Shown one piece after another: positions 1 through 4,870 of a DNA stretch of 6,218 nucleotides. Numbering within the stretch: position 1 is the first letter of the stretch; each line of letters starts with the position of its first letter. A model generated the notes under the pieces. That model was not told where the DNA came from. It saw only the letters and a list, made by a program, of their open reading frames with translations, and ran no database searches. The stretch spans positions 1 through 6,218 of the forward strand of contig JAFRWQ010000027.1 in the NCBI GenBank assembly GCA_017437925.1. Direction: 5' to 3'. The stretch is from Bacillota bacterium (GTDB lineage: Bacteria > Bacillota_A > Clostridia > Peptostreptococcales > Anaerovoracaceae). A program made the translations under genes and the position numbers.

Positions 1-247
1 AGTCATACCCATGCACCAGTTCGAGATACCCATCCAGGCCTCCATCGGCCAGAAGGTCATCGCCAGAGAGACGGTCAAGGCCTTCAGGAAGGACGTACTC
101 GCCAAGTGCTACGGCGGCGATATCTCAAGAAAAAAGAAGCTCCTCGAAAAGCAGAAGGAGGGCAAGAAGCGCATGCGCCAGTTCGGCAGCGTCGAGGTGC
201 CCCAGGAGGCCTTCACAGCTGTCCTCAAGTACGACGAGGACAAGTGA
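1..247 (+). CDS. lepA: Elongation factor 4 (LepA), C-terminal end, 5' truncated by the window
   Basis: This is the last 81 codons of LepA/EF4, a ribosome-associated translational GTPase that acts on stalled or mistranslocated ribosomes at the inner face of the membrane. The frame is open from base 2 (V-I-P before the Met at 11) and ends with TGA at 245-247. The C-terminal domain signature specific to LepA is nearly intact: [20 protein letters not shown], followed by the basic stretch [19 protein letters not shown] and the ending [15 protein letters not shown]. Other EF-G-like GTPases lack this tail. The Met at 11 is internal, not the true start. The gene is normally followed by hemW on the same strand; here a convergent ABC operon begins at the very next base, leaving no room for an independent terminator. 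Identification is firm; the GTPase domain lies outside the window. Confidence 0.97.
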   Translation, partial: VIPMHQFEIPIQASIGQKVIARETVKAFRKDVLAKCYGGDISRKKKLLEKQKEGKKRMRQFGSVEVPQEAFTAVLKYDEDK

Positions 248-1003
248 TCAGTTGGCGGAGAACACCTCCAGCAGGTCCGAAGCCCTGAGCCTCTTCTTCT
301 CATCACCCGAAACATCAAGCTTAATACGCCCTTCGTCCATCATTATCAGGCGGTTGCCGTGGGCGAGGGCGTCTTTCATGTTGTGAGTAACCATCATGGT
401 GGTAAGGCCGGTCTCGGCTACTATGCGGTCGGAAAGGTCCAGGACTGTCTTCGCCGTCCTGGGATCGAGGGCCGCGGTGTGCTCGTCCAAAAGCAGCAGG
501 CGGGGCCTGTTCATGGTCGCCATGAGCAGGGTCAGGGCCTGGCGCTGGCCTCCGGAAAGAAGGCCTACCTTAGTCTGGAGCCTGTCCTCAAGGCCCAGGC
601 CCAGGGTCCTAAGAAGCTCCCTGTAGCGCTCTCTTTCGGCGCTGCTGATGCCCCATTTGAGGCCTCTTCTGCTGCCTCTTCTGGCGGCCAGGGCCAGGTT
701 CTCCTCTATCCACATATCCGGAGCAGTGCCTGTCATGGGGTCCTGAAAGACCCTTCCCAGGTAGGCGGCCCTTTTGTGGGCGGGCATGTCGGTTATATCG
801 ATACCATCCAGGATTATCTTCCCCGAATCGACGGGAAAGCTTCCGGCCACCGCGTTGAGGGCGGTGGATTTTCCGGCTCCGTTGCTTCCTATGACGGTAA
901 CGAAATCCCCGTCCTGTAAAGTGAGGAACAGGTGGTCAAGCGCGGTCTTGGCGTTGACGGTTCCCGCATTGAAGGTCTTGCAGACGTCTTTTATCTCAAG
1001 CAT
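248..1003 (-). CDS. ABC transporter ATP-binding protein (TrpZ-like, aromatic-type importer)
   Basis: A 251-residue cytoplasmic ATPase that powers the importer encoded just upstream. All nucleotide-binding motifs are visible: Walker A GSNGAGKST (39-47), Q-loop Q87 in VFQDP, signature LSGGQ (149-153), Walker B LLLLDE (169-174), D-loop ALD (178-180) and H-loop H207 in MMVTHN. It therefore looks catalytically complete. The length suits a single-domain ATPase of a type I importer, and it resembles the ATPase partners of PF04392 substrate-binding proteins. The ATG at 1001-1003 overlaps the permease stop by 8 nt, implying translational coupling; a purine-rich run (AAGGGAAGAAG) precedes it. It is the last gene of the operon, and its TGA abuts the lepA stop head-on. 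The substrate is inferred from the operon, not from this protein. Confidence 0.93.
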   Translation of the reverse strand: MLEIKDVCKTFNAGTVNAKTALDHLFLTLQDGDFVTVIGSNGAGKSTALNAVAGSFPVDSGKIILDGIDITDMPAHKRAAYLGRVFQDPMTGTAPDMWIEENLALAARRGSRRGLKWGISSAERERYRELLRTLGLGLEDRLQTKVGLLSGGQRQALTLLMATMNRPRLLLLDEHTAALDPRTAKTVLDLSDRIVAETGLTTMMVTHNMKDALAHGNRLIMMDEGRIKLDVSGDEKKRLRASDLLEVFSAN

Positions 1004-1898
1004 TTTTCTTCTTCCCTTTAAGATACGGCAGACTCAGGGCCGCGGCTACTATGACGGCGGTTATGAGCTTAAGGTCGTTGGTATTGAGTCCCAGGGCCAG
1101 GACCAGCTGCAGCACCCAGTAGTAGATCACAGAGCCCAGGATCACGGTCAGCATGCGCAGGGCAAAGTTGACGGAAAGCAGCCTCCTGAAGGCCACTTCG
1201 CCTATGATGACCGCCGCAAGGCCTATGACTATGGCTCCGCGGCCCATGTTTATGTCGGCAAAGCCCTGATACTGGGCGAGGAGGCCGCCGGAAAGGGCAA
1301 CGAGAGAATTTGAGATCATCAGGCCTAAGACTATGTGTTTTGAGGTATCGATACCCTGTGCCGATGCCATGGTCCTGTTGTTTCCCGTCGCCCTCAGGGC
1401 GCAGCCGGTCTCAGTCCCGAAGAACCAGTAGCTGAGCCCTATTACAAGGCAGCAGAGCAGTAACAGCAGGGGAATGGGGTTTGAAAGACCGGCTTCTCCA
1501 ACGTATCTCTGTGAGATCAGAAGCCTGTATTTGTCGACGCTGACGGGCTGGTTGGCCTTGCTCTGCATGATGCGCAGGTTGACCGAGTACAGGGCCAGCT
1601 GGGTCAGTATGCCGCTCAGTATCGCAGGTATGCCGCACTTCGTATGGAGAAGCCCGGTGACAAAGCCTGCGGCGCAGCCGGCCAGGGCGGCGCATAACAC
1701 CGCAGGGACGGGGTTCATACCGCTTCTTAAGAGCATGACGCATACGGCGCCTCCCGTGGCGATGGACCCGTCGACGGTGAGATCGGAGGTGTTGAGCACT
1801 CTGAAGCTGATGAAGACTCCGAGGCCCACTATTCCCCATATGAGGCCCTGGGCGCAGGCGCCGGGCAGGGCGTTTACGAAAGATATGAGAGGATTCAT
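996..1898 (-). CDS. ABC transporter permease (BPD_transp_2 / TrpY-like)
   Basis: A 300-residue polytopic inner-membrane permease, start ATG at 1896-1898. The hydrophobic profile gives roughly 8-9 membrane segments, for example around GLIWGIVGLGVFISF near the N-terminus, IPLLLLLCCLVIGLSYWFF mid-protein, and the VIGLAAVIIGEVAF and LKLITAVIVAAALSLP stretches near the C-terminus. The loop with ALRATGNNRTMASAQGID matches the ATPase-contact loop of LivH/RbsC-type permeases (PF02653). The frame stays open upstream for 76 more codons, but that part overlaps the 3' end of the substrate-binding gene and is charged and non-membrane. The Met beginning MNPLISFVNALPG is therefore preferred, giving a 17 nt gap after the upstream stop. 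No good Shine-Dalgarno lies in that gap, so translation may depend on coupling. It pairs with the ATPase (8 nt overlap) and the lipoprotein as one importer. Confidence 0.9.
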   Translation of the reverse strand: MNPLISFVNALPGACAQGLIWGIVGLGVFISFRVLNTSDLTVDGSIATGGAVCVMLLRSGMNPVPAVLCAALAGCAAGFVTGLLHTKCGIPAILSGILTQLALYSVNLRIMQSKANQPVSVDKYRLLISQRYVGEAGLSNPIPLLLLLCCLVIGLSYWFFGTETGCALRATGNNRTMASAQGIDTSKHIVLGLMISNSLVALSGGLLAQYQGFADINMGRGAIVIGLAAVIIGEVAFRRLLSVNFALRMLTVILGSVIYYWVLQLVLALGLNTNDLKLITAVIVAAALSLPYLKGKKKNA

Positions 1899-1915
1899 TT
1901 TGTCTTTGATTCTGT

Positions 1916-2866
1916 CTATTCGATGGCTTCGTAGTTTTCGAGGGGAGTTATACCCAGGGATTCGCAGATCGCGGGGTTGTACTTCCTGGTGAATTCGGGG
2001 GCGTAGGCTACGGGCATCTTTGAGATGTCGGCTCCGCCCGTGAGTATCTCGGCAGCCATCTTTCCGGTCTTTACCCCTATATCGTAGTAGTCTATGGTGA
2101 TGGTCGCGACTCCGCAGCTGCTGCAAATGCCTTCTTCTCCGCAGATCACGGGCACTTTGGCCGGGATCACGATGTTGGCTATGGATTCCGCGTTGTTGGC
2201 ACAGGTATTGTCGGTGGGGATATAAAGTACATCGCAGCTTTCGCAGGCGCTCTGCACCACGGAAGCTATGTCGTTGCTGTCGGTAAAGGAGAACTCTTTG
2301 GCGCTGATACCCAGCTTCTCAAGCTCTGCCTTCACGACGTCTACCTGGTAGCGGCTGTTTGCTTCGGCGGTGCAGAATATGATGCCGCAGGTCTTGGCGT
2401 CGGGGAACCATTCTTTGACCATCAGGGCCTGCTGGTCGAGGGGAGCCAGATCGGAGGTGCCGGAGACGTTTCCTCCCACGGTGCCCGTGAAGCCTTCGAT
2501 ATCAAGTGCTGCGCCGTAATCGGTGATGGAGGTTCCGAGGATGGGTATCTTGTCGGTAGCCGCGGCGGCAGCCTGGAGGGCCGGAGTCGCGTTGGCCATT
2601 ATGAGGTCGGCCTTTGAGGACACGAAGCCGTTGACTATGGTGGAGCAGGTGGCGGAATCGCCGGAAGCGTTCTTGACTTCTATGACTACGTTCTCGCTCC
2701 CCAGCGCTTCTTTAAGGGCGTCGCAGAAGCCTTGGGTAGCCGCGTCGAGGGCGGGGTGCTGGACCAGCTGGCAAACACCGACTTTTTTGGCCTTGCTTCC
2801 GGCTCCGCAGGAGCAGAGGCTGAGCAGCAACAGGGCAGAGAGTATAAATGCGATGGTCTTTTTCAT
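1916..2866 (-). CDS. ABC transporter substrate-binding lipoprotein (PF04392, TrpX-like)
   Basis: A 316-residue extracellular ligand-binding lipoprotein, first gene of the importer operon. Residues 1-20 are a lipoprotein signal peptide: MKK, a hydrophobic core, then LCSC with C20 as the lipidated cysteine. The mature part has the periplasmic-binding-protein-like fold of the ABC_sub_bind family; recognisable stretches are GVCQLVQHPALDAATQGF, LIMANATPALQAAA, LGTSITDY, LYIPTDNT and the C-terminal VATITIDYYDIGVKTGKMAA. Characterised relatives bind aromatic amino acids (TrpX of streptococci binds tryptophan). The gene has a good Shine-Dalgarno (AAAGGAG at 2877-2883, 10 nt before ATG). The mature protein holds 12 further cysteines, which is unusual for an exported binding protein. 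The Phe/Tyr-rich leader ORF upstream suggests phenylalanine or tyrosine as ligand; that is inference. Confidence 0.92.
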   Translation of the reverse strand: MKKTIAFILSALLLLSLCSCGAGSKAKKVGVCQLVQHPALDAATQGFCDALKEALGSENVVIEVKNASGDSATCSTIVNGFVSSKADLIMANATPALQAAAAATDKIPILGTSITDYGAALDIEGFTGTVGGNVSGTSDLAPLDQQALMVKEWFPDAKTCGIIFCTAEANSRYQVDVVKAELEKLGISAKEFSFTDSNDIASVVQSACESCDVLYIPTDNTCANNAESIANIVIPAKVPVICGEEGICSSCGVATITIDYYDIGVKTGKMAAEILTGGADISKMPVAYAPEFTRKYNPAICESLGITPLENYEAIE

Positions 2867-2883
2867 GGTTTAGGTTCTCCTTT
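2867..2883 (-). promoter_or_regulatory. Ribosome binding site and complementary spacer of the substrate-binding gene
   Basis: The Shine-Dalgarno AAAGGAG (2877-2883) is followed by AACCTAAACC and the ATG. The CCTAAACC just before ATG, together with the A of ATG, is perfectly complementary to TGGTTTAGG within the leader ORF (3003-3011). Pairing would occlude the start codon and the spacer but leave the Shine-Dalgarno unpaired. Confidence 0.6.
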
Positions 2884-2905
2884 GGCTTTGTTAAGGGTTT
2901 CGGGT

Positions 2906-2944
2906 AAAATAAAAGCGGTCCTGCGTGAAAAACAGAACCGCTTT
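2906..2944 (-). terminator. Intrinsic terminator (attenuator) in the leader of the ABC operon
   Basis: Read on the minus strand, AAAGCGGTTCTG (2944-2933) and CAGGACCGCTTT (2923-2912) form a 12 bp stem with one G-U wobble and a 9 nt loop, followed by T-A-TTTT. The mismatch position pairs as G-U only on the minus-strand RNA (C-A on the other strand), which supports this direction. It lies after the leader ORF stop and 40 nt before the first structural gene, so it must be read through for the operon to be expressed. Confidence 0.8.
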
Positions 2945-2977
2945 ATATCGATTTTGCGTCCCTTGAGGGATACGATC

Positions 2978-3085
2978 CTATCTTTCGCCCGTCTTGAATT
3001 TTCCTAAACCAAAATAACCGTAAAAGCCGAAGCCGAAACGGTAAGCAAAGGAATATTCAAATGCGAAGCTCTTGACAGTGTTCAT
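2978..3085 (-). CDS. Putative Phe/Tyr-rich leader peptide of a transcription attenuator
   Basis: A 35-codon ORF, ATG at 3083-3085 and TAG at 2978-2980, encoded between the operon promoter and the terminator. Twelve of its 35 residues are aromatic: Phe at 7, 9, 13, 17, 19, 21, 25 and 30, and Tyr at 11, 15, 22 and 24. The core reads FAYRFGFGFYGYFG. There is no Trp and no His. Both codons of each aromatic residue are used. By analogy with pheL-type leaders, shortage of charged tRNA-Phe or tRNA-Tyr would stall the ribosome here and alter folding of the downstream RNA, sparing the terminator. It has no Shine-Dalgarno; the promoter would place the 5' end at or one base before the ATG, so translation is predicted to be leaderless. 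A hairpin (3017-3042) lies inside the ORF. The antiterminator partner is not clear. That this is a translated peptide is inferred from composition and position. Confidence 0.7.
   Translation of the reverse strand: MNTVKSFAFEYSFAYRFGFGFYGYFGLGKFKTGER
3017..3042 (-). promoter_or_regulatory. Hairpin inside the leader ORF (possible pause/anti-attenuation structure)
   Basis: On the minus-strand RNA, ACCGU and ACGGU form a 5 bp stem. Inside it is a UUC/UUU internal loop, then GGC/GCU capped by a UUCG tetraloop. It spans leader codons 15 to 23, the densest aromatic stretch. Its 5' arm (ACCGUUU) could alternatively pair with AAGCGGU of the terminator 5' arm (2937-2943), 7 bp including one G-U. A switching role is therefore possible but unproven. 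Confidence 0.45.
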
Positions 3086-3092
3086 GGACCGT

Positions 3093-3120
3093 ATTTTACT
3101 ACCGAAATTTTGAATGTCAA
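3093..3120 (-). promoter_or_regulatory. Promoter of the aromatic-type ABC operon
   Basis: A perfect -35 TTGACA (3115-3120) and a -10 TAAAAT (3093-3098, 5 of 6) are separated by 16 bp on the minus strand, as expected for the housekeeping sigma factor. Transcription would begin at about 3085-3086, which is the leader ORF ATG. This yields a leader of about 220 nt before the first transporter gene. Confidence 0.75.
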
Positions 3121-3147
3121 GTATAAATATTGTTTGTTTGAACAGAA

Positions 3148-3163
3148 ATATTTTATAAAATAT
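3148..3163. repeat. 16 bp perfect AT palindrome upstream of the operon promoter
   Basis: ATATTTTATAAAATAT is its own reverse complement. It sits 27 bp upstream of the operon -35 box, in an AT-rich stretch between the promoter and the flavodoxin remnant. It could be an operator or an UP-like element, but low-complexity AT sequence produces such palindromes by chance. Confidence 0.3.
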
Positions 3164-3193
3164 GTAATGCTCTCACAATGTCCGCGTCTCGGT

Positions 3194-3280
3194 CTAGAAG
3201 ATCTCCTTAGCCTTGCGGGCCATCCTGCGGCCCCAGTCGGTCTGAAGCTCGGGAGGGCAGTCGGTGGCTTGCTTGCAGAC
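3194..3280 (-). pseudogene. 3' remnant of a second flavodoxin gene
   Basis: This fragment encodes the last 28 codons of a flavodoxin in frame, from VCKQATDCPPELQT through GRRMARKAKEIF to a TAG at 3194-3196. It matches residues 132-159 of the intact flavodoxin at 4871-5353. Over the 84 bp from 3197 to 3280, 79 bases are identical; the five differences give three synonymous changes (Gln, Pro, Ala) and two substitutions (Ser to Ala, Ala to Thr). The final Arg codon is missing. Similarity stops abruptly at 3281, where AT-rich DNA begins, and also immediately after the stop codon. No start or FMN-binding part remains, so it is non-functional as a protein. It is either the relic of a duplicated gene or a displaced gene end left by an integration event. 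Confidence 0.85.
3197..3280. repeat. 84 bp direct repeat, left copy (right copy 4877-4960)
   Basis: The two copies are in the same orientation, offset by exactly 1680 bp and about 94% identical. Both correspond to the 3' end of a flavodoxin coding sequence. They bracket the low-GC duplicated-domain gene and its terminator. Each copy contains an imperfectly spaced inverted repeat GGGCC-N7-GGCCC. Recombination between the copies would delete the intervening segment and restore a single flavodoxin gene end. Confidence 0.85.
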
Positions 3281-3302
3281 ATGTATATATTTATTGTATT
3301 AT
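3273..3302 (+). promoter_or_regulatory. Weak candidate promoter for the duplicated-domain gene
   Basis: TTGCAG (3273-3278) and TATTAT (3297-3302) are 18 bp apart, with the -35 lying inside the flavodoxin remnant and the -10 in the AT-rich junction. The -35 match is only 3 of 6. An alternative pair, TTGTTT at 3130-3135 and TATAAA at 3154-3159 (18 bp spacing), lies further upstream. Neither is convincing. Confidence 0.25.
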
Positions 3303-3321
3303 GATATCAGAGTTTAACTGA

Positions 3322-3432
3322 AAAGACCTGGATATCTCACAGTTCTCCGAGAAAGACAAACGCCTCATAACGACCGTGCCCGGCTTCAAATGCAGACCAT
3401 ACCGTAATAAGGAAGTGACGCGCAATGAATAA
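3322..3432 (+). pseudogene. Possible 3' end of a lost upstream gene
   Basis: After a TGA at 3319-3321, a frame of 36 sense codons runs to TAA at 3430-3432, without an ATG. It reads like real protein (ISQFSEKDKRLITTVPGF, then KCRPYRNKEV) and its codon use (CTG, GTG, CCC, GGC, TTC) is richer in GC than the flanking DNA. Its stop overlaps the ATG of the following gene (ATGAATAA), an arrangement typical of coupled genes in an operon. I do not recognise a family. It may be the tail of a gene truncated when this segment arrived, or chance openness over a short span. Confidence 0.3.
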
Positions 3433-4771
3433 AAGAATCTTATCGGTATTCGTTGTTTTGATATCAGTACTTTTGATCATAGTTGTTATTTTTATCTCCC
3501 GCGATCAAGACCAAGAGGGATCGGTATCAAAAGCCGGACCTCAAAAATACACTATAGATGAATTGGTAAAAGCGTATATGAAGGCCATTGCGGATGAGGA
3601 TGCCGAACTGGTGTATTCTCTGGCCGCGACAGATCTTTACGGCCGTGGAGTGGAAACGTCTTCAGGATATGATTCTATAGAGACCGCTGAAAAAGGAGAT
3701 ATGTCTTCCGAAGATCCTCAGATCAAGACTGCAAAAACTGCGCAGATCAAACGATACCTTGCGTATCAGCATTCAGAGATCGAGCGTATCTGGGGACCGG
3801 GGGCTTTTGAGGATTATTCGTTTCTGAAAGAGGAAACAGATCTCAAAGCGGCGTATCCCGTCTTGGAGAGGCTTTCGGGCGGACCTGCGGAGATCGCTTT
3901 AAAAGGCGATCCGGAAAGCGTTCTTATCCGCCTTTCGTTCCATGGAAGCGATATTGCAGAAGACGGATCATGCTCTTTCCGGTTCCACGTCGTTGGAAGC
4001 GATGACAACTGGTATGTATTTGAAGGGCTCAACTGGGACGATCCCCAAGCGGATGAAGGATCGACGGTATCTGCAGCGGGTCCTCGAAAATATACTATCG
4101 ATGAATTGGTAAAAGCGTATATGAAGGCCATTGCCGATGAGGATGCCGAGTTAGTCTACTCGTTAGTATCAACGGATCTATACGGCCGGGTAATGGATAC
4201 GCCTTCAGAATATATTTCAGAATATATTTCTATAGAGACTGCAGAAAAAGAGGGTATGCCTTTCGCGGATCCCAATATCAAGACTAAAACGGTTGAACAG
4301 ATCAAAGGATACCTCGCATATCAGCATTCAGAGATCGAACGGATCTGGGGAGCCGGGGCTTTTGAGAATTATTCGTACGTAGAAGAGGGAATGGAGCCTA
4401 TAGCTGCGTATTCCACTGAAGTATATGTCGTCAAGGAGACCGGACAGGAGATAAGTTATGAAGAGTATTCAAGACTAAATCAAGACTATTGGGAAGACGT
4501 CGCCCAAAAGAACAAATTGACGGTAGAACAGCTGAAGTCGAAAGAATATCTTAATATATTTATCGATAATCTTGCCGGTGAGCCTGCGGGGATCGCTTTT
4601 AAAAGTGATCTGAAAAGAGCTTTTATACTCCTTTCGTTCTATGGAAATGAAACTGCCGAAGATGGATCGGAATTCTTCAGGATCCATGTCGAAGGAAGTG
4701 ATGACGGCTGGTATATATATGAAGGCCTCAAATGGGATGATCCCCTTGTGTATGAAGGGCCGGATGTATAG
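3425..4771 (+). CDS. Membrane-anchored protein with two tandem copies of one domain (function unknown)
   Basis: A 448-residue protein of no family I can name with certainty. Residues 5-24 form one hydrophobic segment after MNKR, with no lipobox cysteine, so it is probably an uncleaved anchor with the rest outside the cell. Domain copy 1 spans about 38-209 and copy 2 about 219-444. Shared blocks are YTIDELVKAYMKAIADEDAE, TDLYGR, IETAEK, YLAYQHSEIERIWG, a LSF-G strand and a GSDD-WY-EGL-WDDP ending. Copy 2 has about 50 extra residues (EVYVVKETGQEISYEEY onward). The helix with KAI-DEDAE-VYSL followed by C-terminal beta strands suggests an NTF2-like fold, by impression only. AAGGAAG precedes the ATG by 9 nt. 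Base composition is clearly lower in GC than the neighbours, suggesting transfer. It lies between the direct repeats of the flavodoxin 3' end. Confidence 0.85.
   Translation: MNKRILSVFVVLISVLLIIVVIFISRDQDQEGSVSKAGPQKYTIDELVKAYMKAIADEDAELVYSLAATDLYGRGVETSSGYDSIETAEKGDMSSEDPQIKTAKTAQIKRYLAYQHSEIERIWGPGAFEDYSFLKEETDLKAAYPVLERLSGGPAEIALKGDPESVLIRLSFHGSDIAEDGSCSFRFHVVGSDDNWYVFEGLNWDDPQADEGSTVSAAGPRKYTIDELVKAYMKAIADEDAELVYSLVSTDLYGRVMDTPSEYISEYISIETAEKEGMPFADPNIKTKTVEQIKGYLAYQHSEIERIWGAGAFENYSYVEEGMEPIAAYSTEVYVVKETGQEISYEEYSRLNQDYWEDVAQKNKLTVEQLKSKEYLNIFIDNLAGEPAGIAFKSDLKRAFILLSFYGNETAEDGSEFFRIHVEGSDDGWYIYEGLKWDDPLVYEGPDV
3545..4155 (+). repeat. Intragenic direct repeat marking the start of each domain copy
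   Basis: The segment from 3545 recurs at 4088, offset 543 bp (181 codons). A 35 bp stretch is identical between 3557-3591 and 4100-4134, and identity continues at a lower level over both domain copies. Third-base differences outside this block show the duplication is not brand new, while the identical core suggests constraint or gene conversion. Confidence 0.9.
4205..4230 (+). repeat. 12 bp in-frame tandem duplication (EYIS-EYIS)
   Basis: TCAGAATATATT occurs twice in direct succession, then TC. It encodes SEYISEYIS in domain copy 2. Domain copy 1 has a single shorter version (SGYDS) before the shared IETAEK block, so the extra four residues arose by local slippage within copy 2. Confidence 0.85.
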
Positions 4772-4805
4772 CAGAGATACGTCACATGGCCCTGTTTTAT
4801 AAATG

Positions 4806-4837
4806 AAAAACAGCCGCTCCGGCATACGGGGCGGCTG
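4806..4837 (-). terminator. Intrinsic terminator between the convergent duplicated-domain and flavodoxin genes
   Basis: CAGCCGCTCC (4811-4820) and GGGGCGGCTG (4828-4837) form a 10 bp stem with one wobble and a 7 nt loop. On the minus strand it is followed by TTTTTC, making it a strong end for the flavodoxin transcript. On the + strand it is followed by AATTTATGTTT, weaker but adequate for the upstream gene, so it is probably bidirectional. An alternative stem, CTGTTTT (4792-4798) with AAAACAG (4807-4813), overlaps its base. Confidence 0.8.
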
Positions 4838-4870
4838 AATTTATGTTTGGGTCGATATAAGGGCAGGGGA

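Noticed and set aside
774..1313. + strand frame across the ATPase/permease junction and other + frames at 359-919 and 1474-1992
   Set aside because: All are antisense to well-supported transporter genes and show no recognisable protein features.
1899..2126. N-terminal extension of the permease by 76 residues
   Set aside because: It would overlap the substrate-binding gene in another frame, is highly charged, and has no family resemblance; MNPLISF at 1898 is the natural start.
2951..2980. GGGACGCAAA on the minus strand, resembling part of a c-di-GMP-I riboswitch
   Set aside because: Only this short string matches. The rest of the aptamer (the paired strand, the second helix with its tetraloop receptor) is absent, and the segment runs straight into the terminator stem.
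2867..3085. T-box leader for the importer operon
   Set aside because: No AGGGTGGTACCGCG-like T-box sequence or matching specifier-loop architecture is present; the aromatic-rich ORF explains the leader better.
3082..3282. 66-codon minus-strand frame through the flavodoxin remnant
   Set aside because: It reads the remnant out of frame; the real homology is in the frame ending at 3194-3196.
3281..4870. Insertion sequence or transposon with terminal inverted repeats
   Set aside because: No transposase or integrase gene, no terminal inverted repeats and no short target-site duplication were seen; only the 84 bp direct repeats remain.
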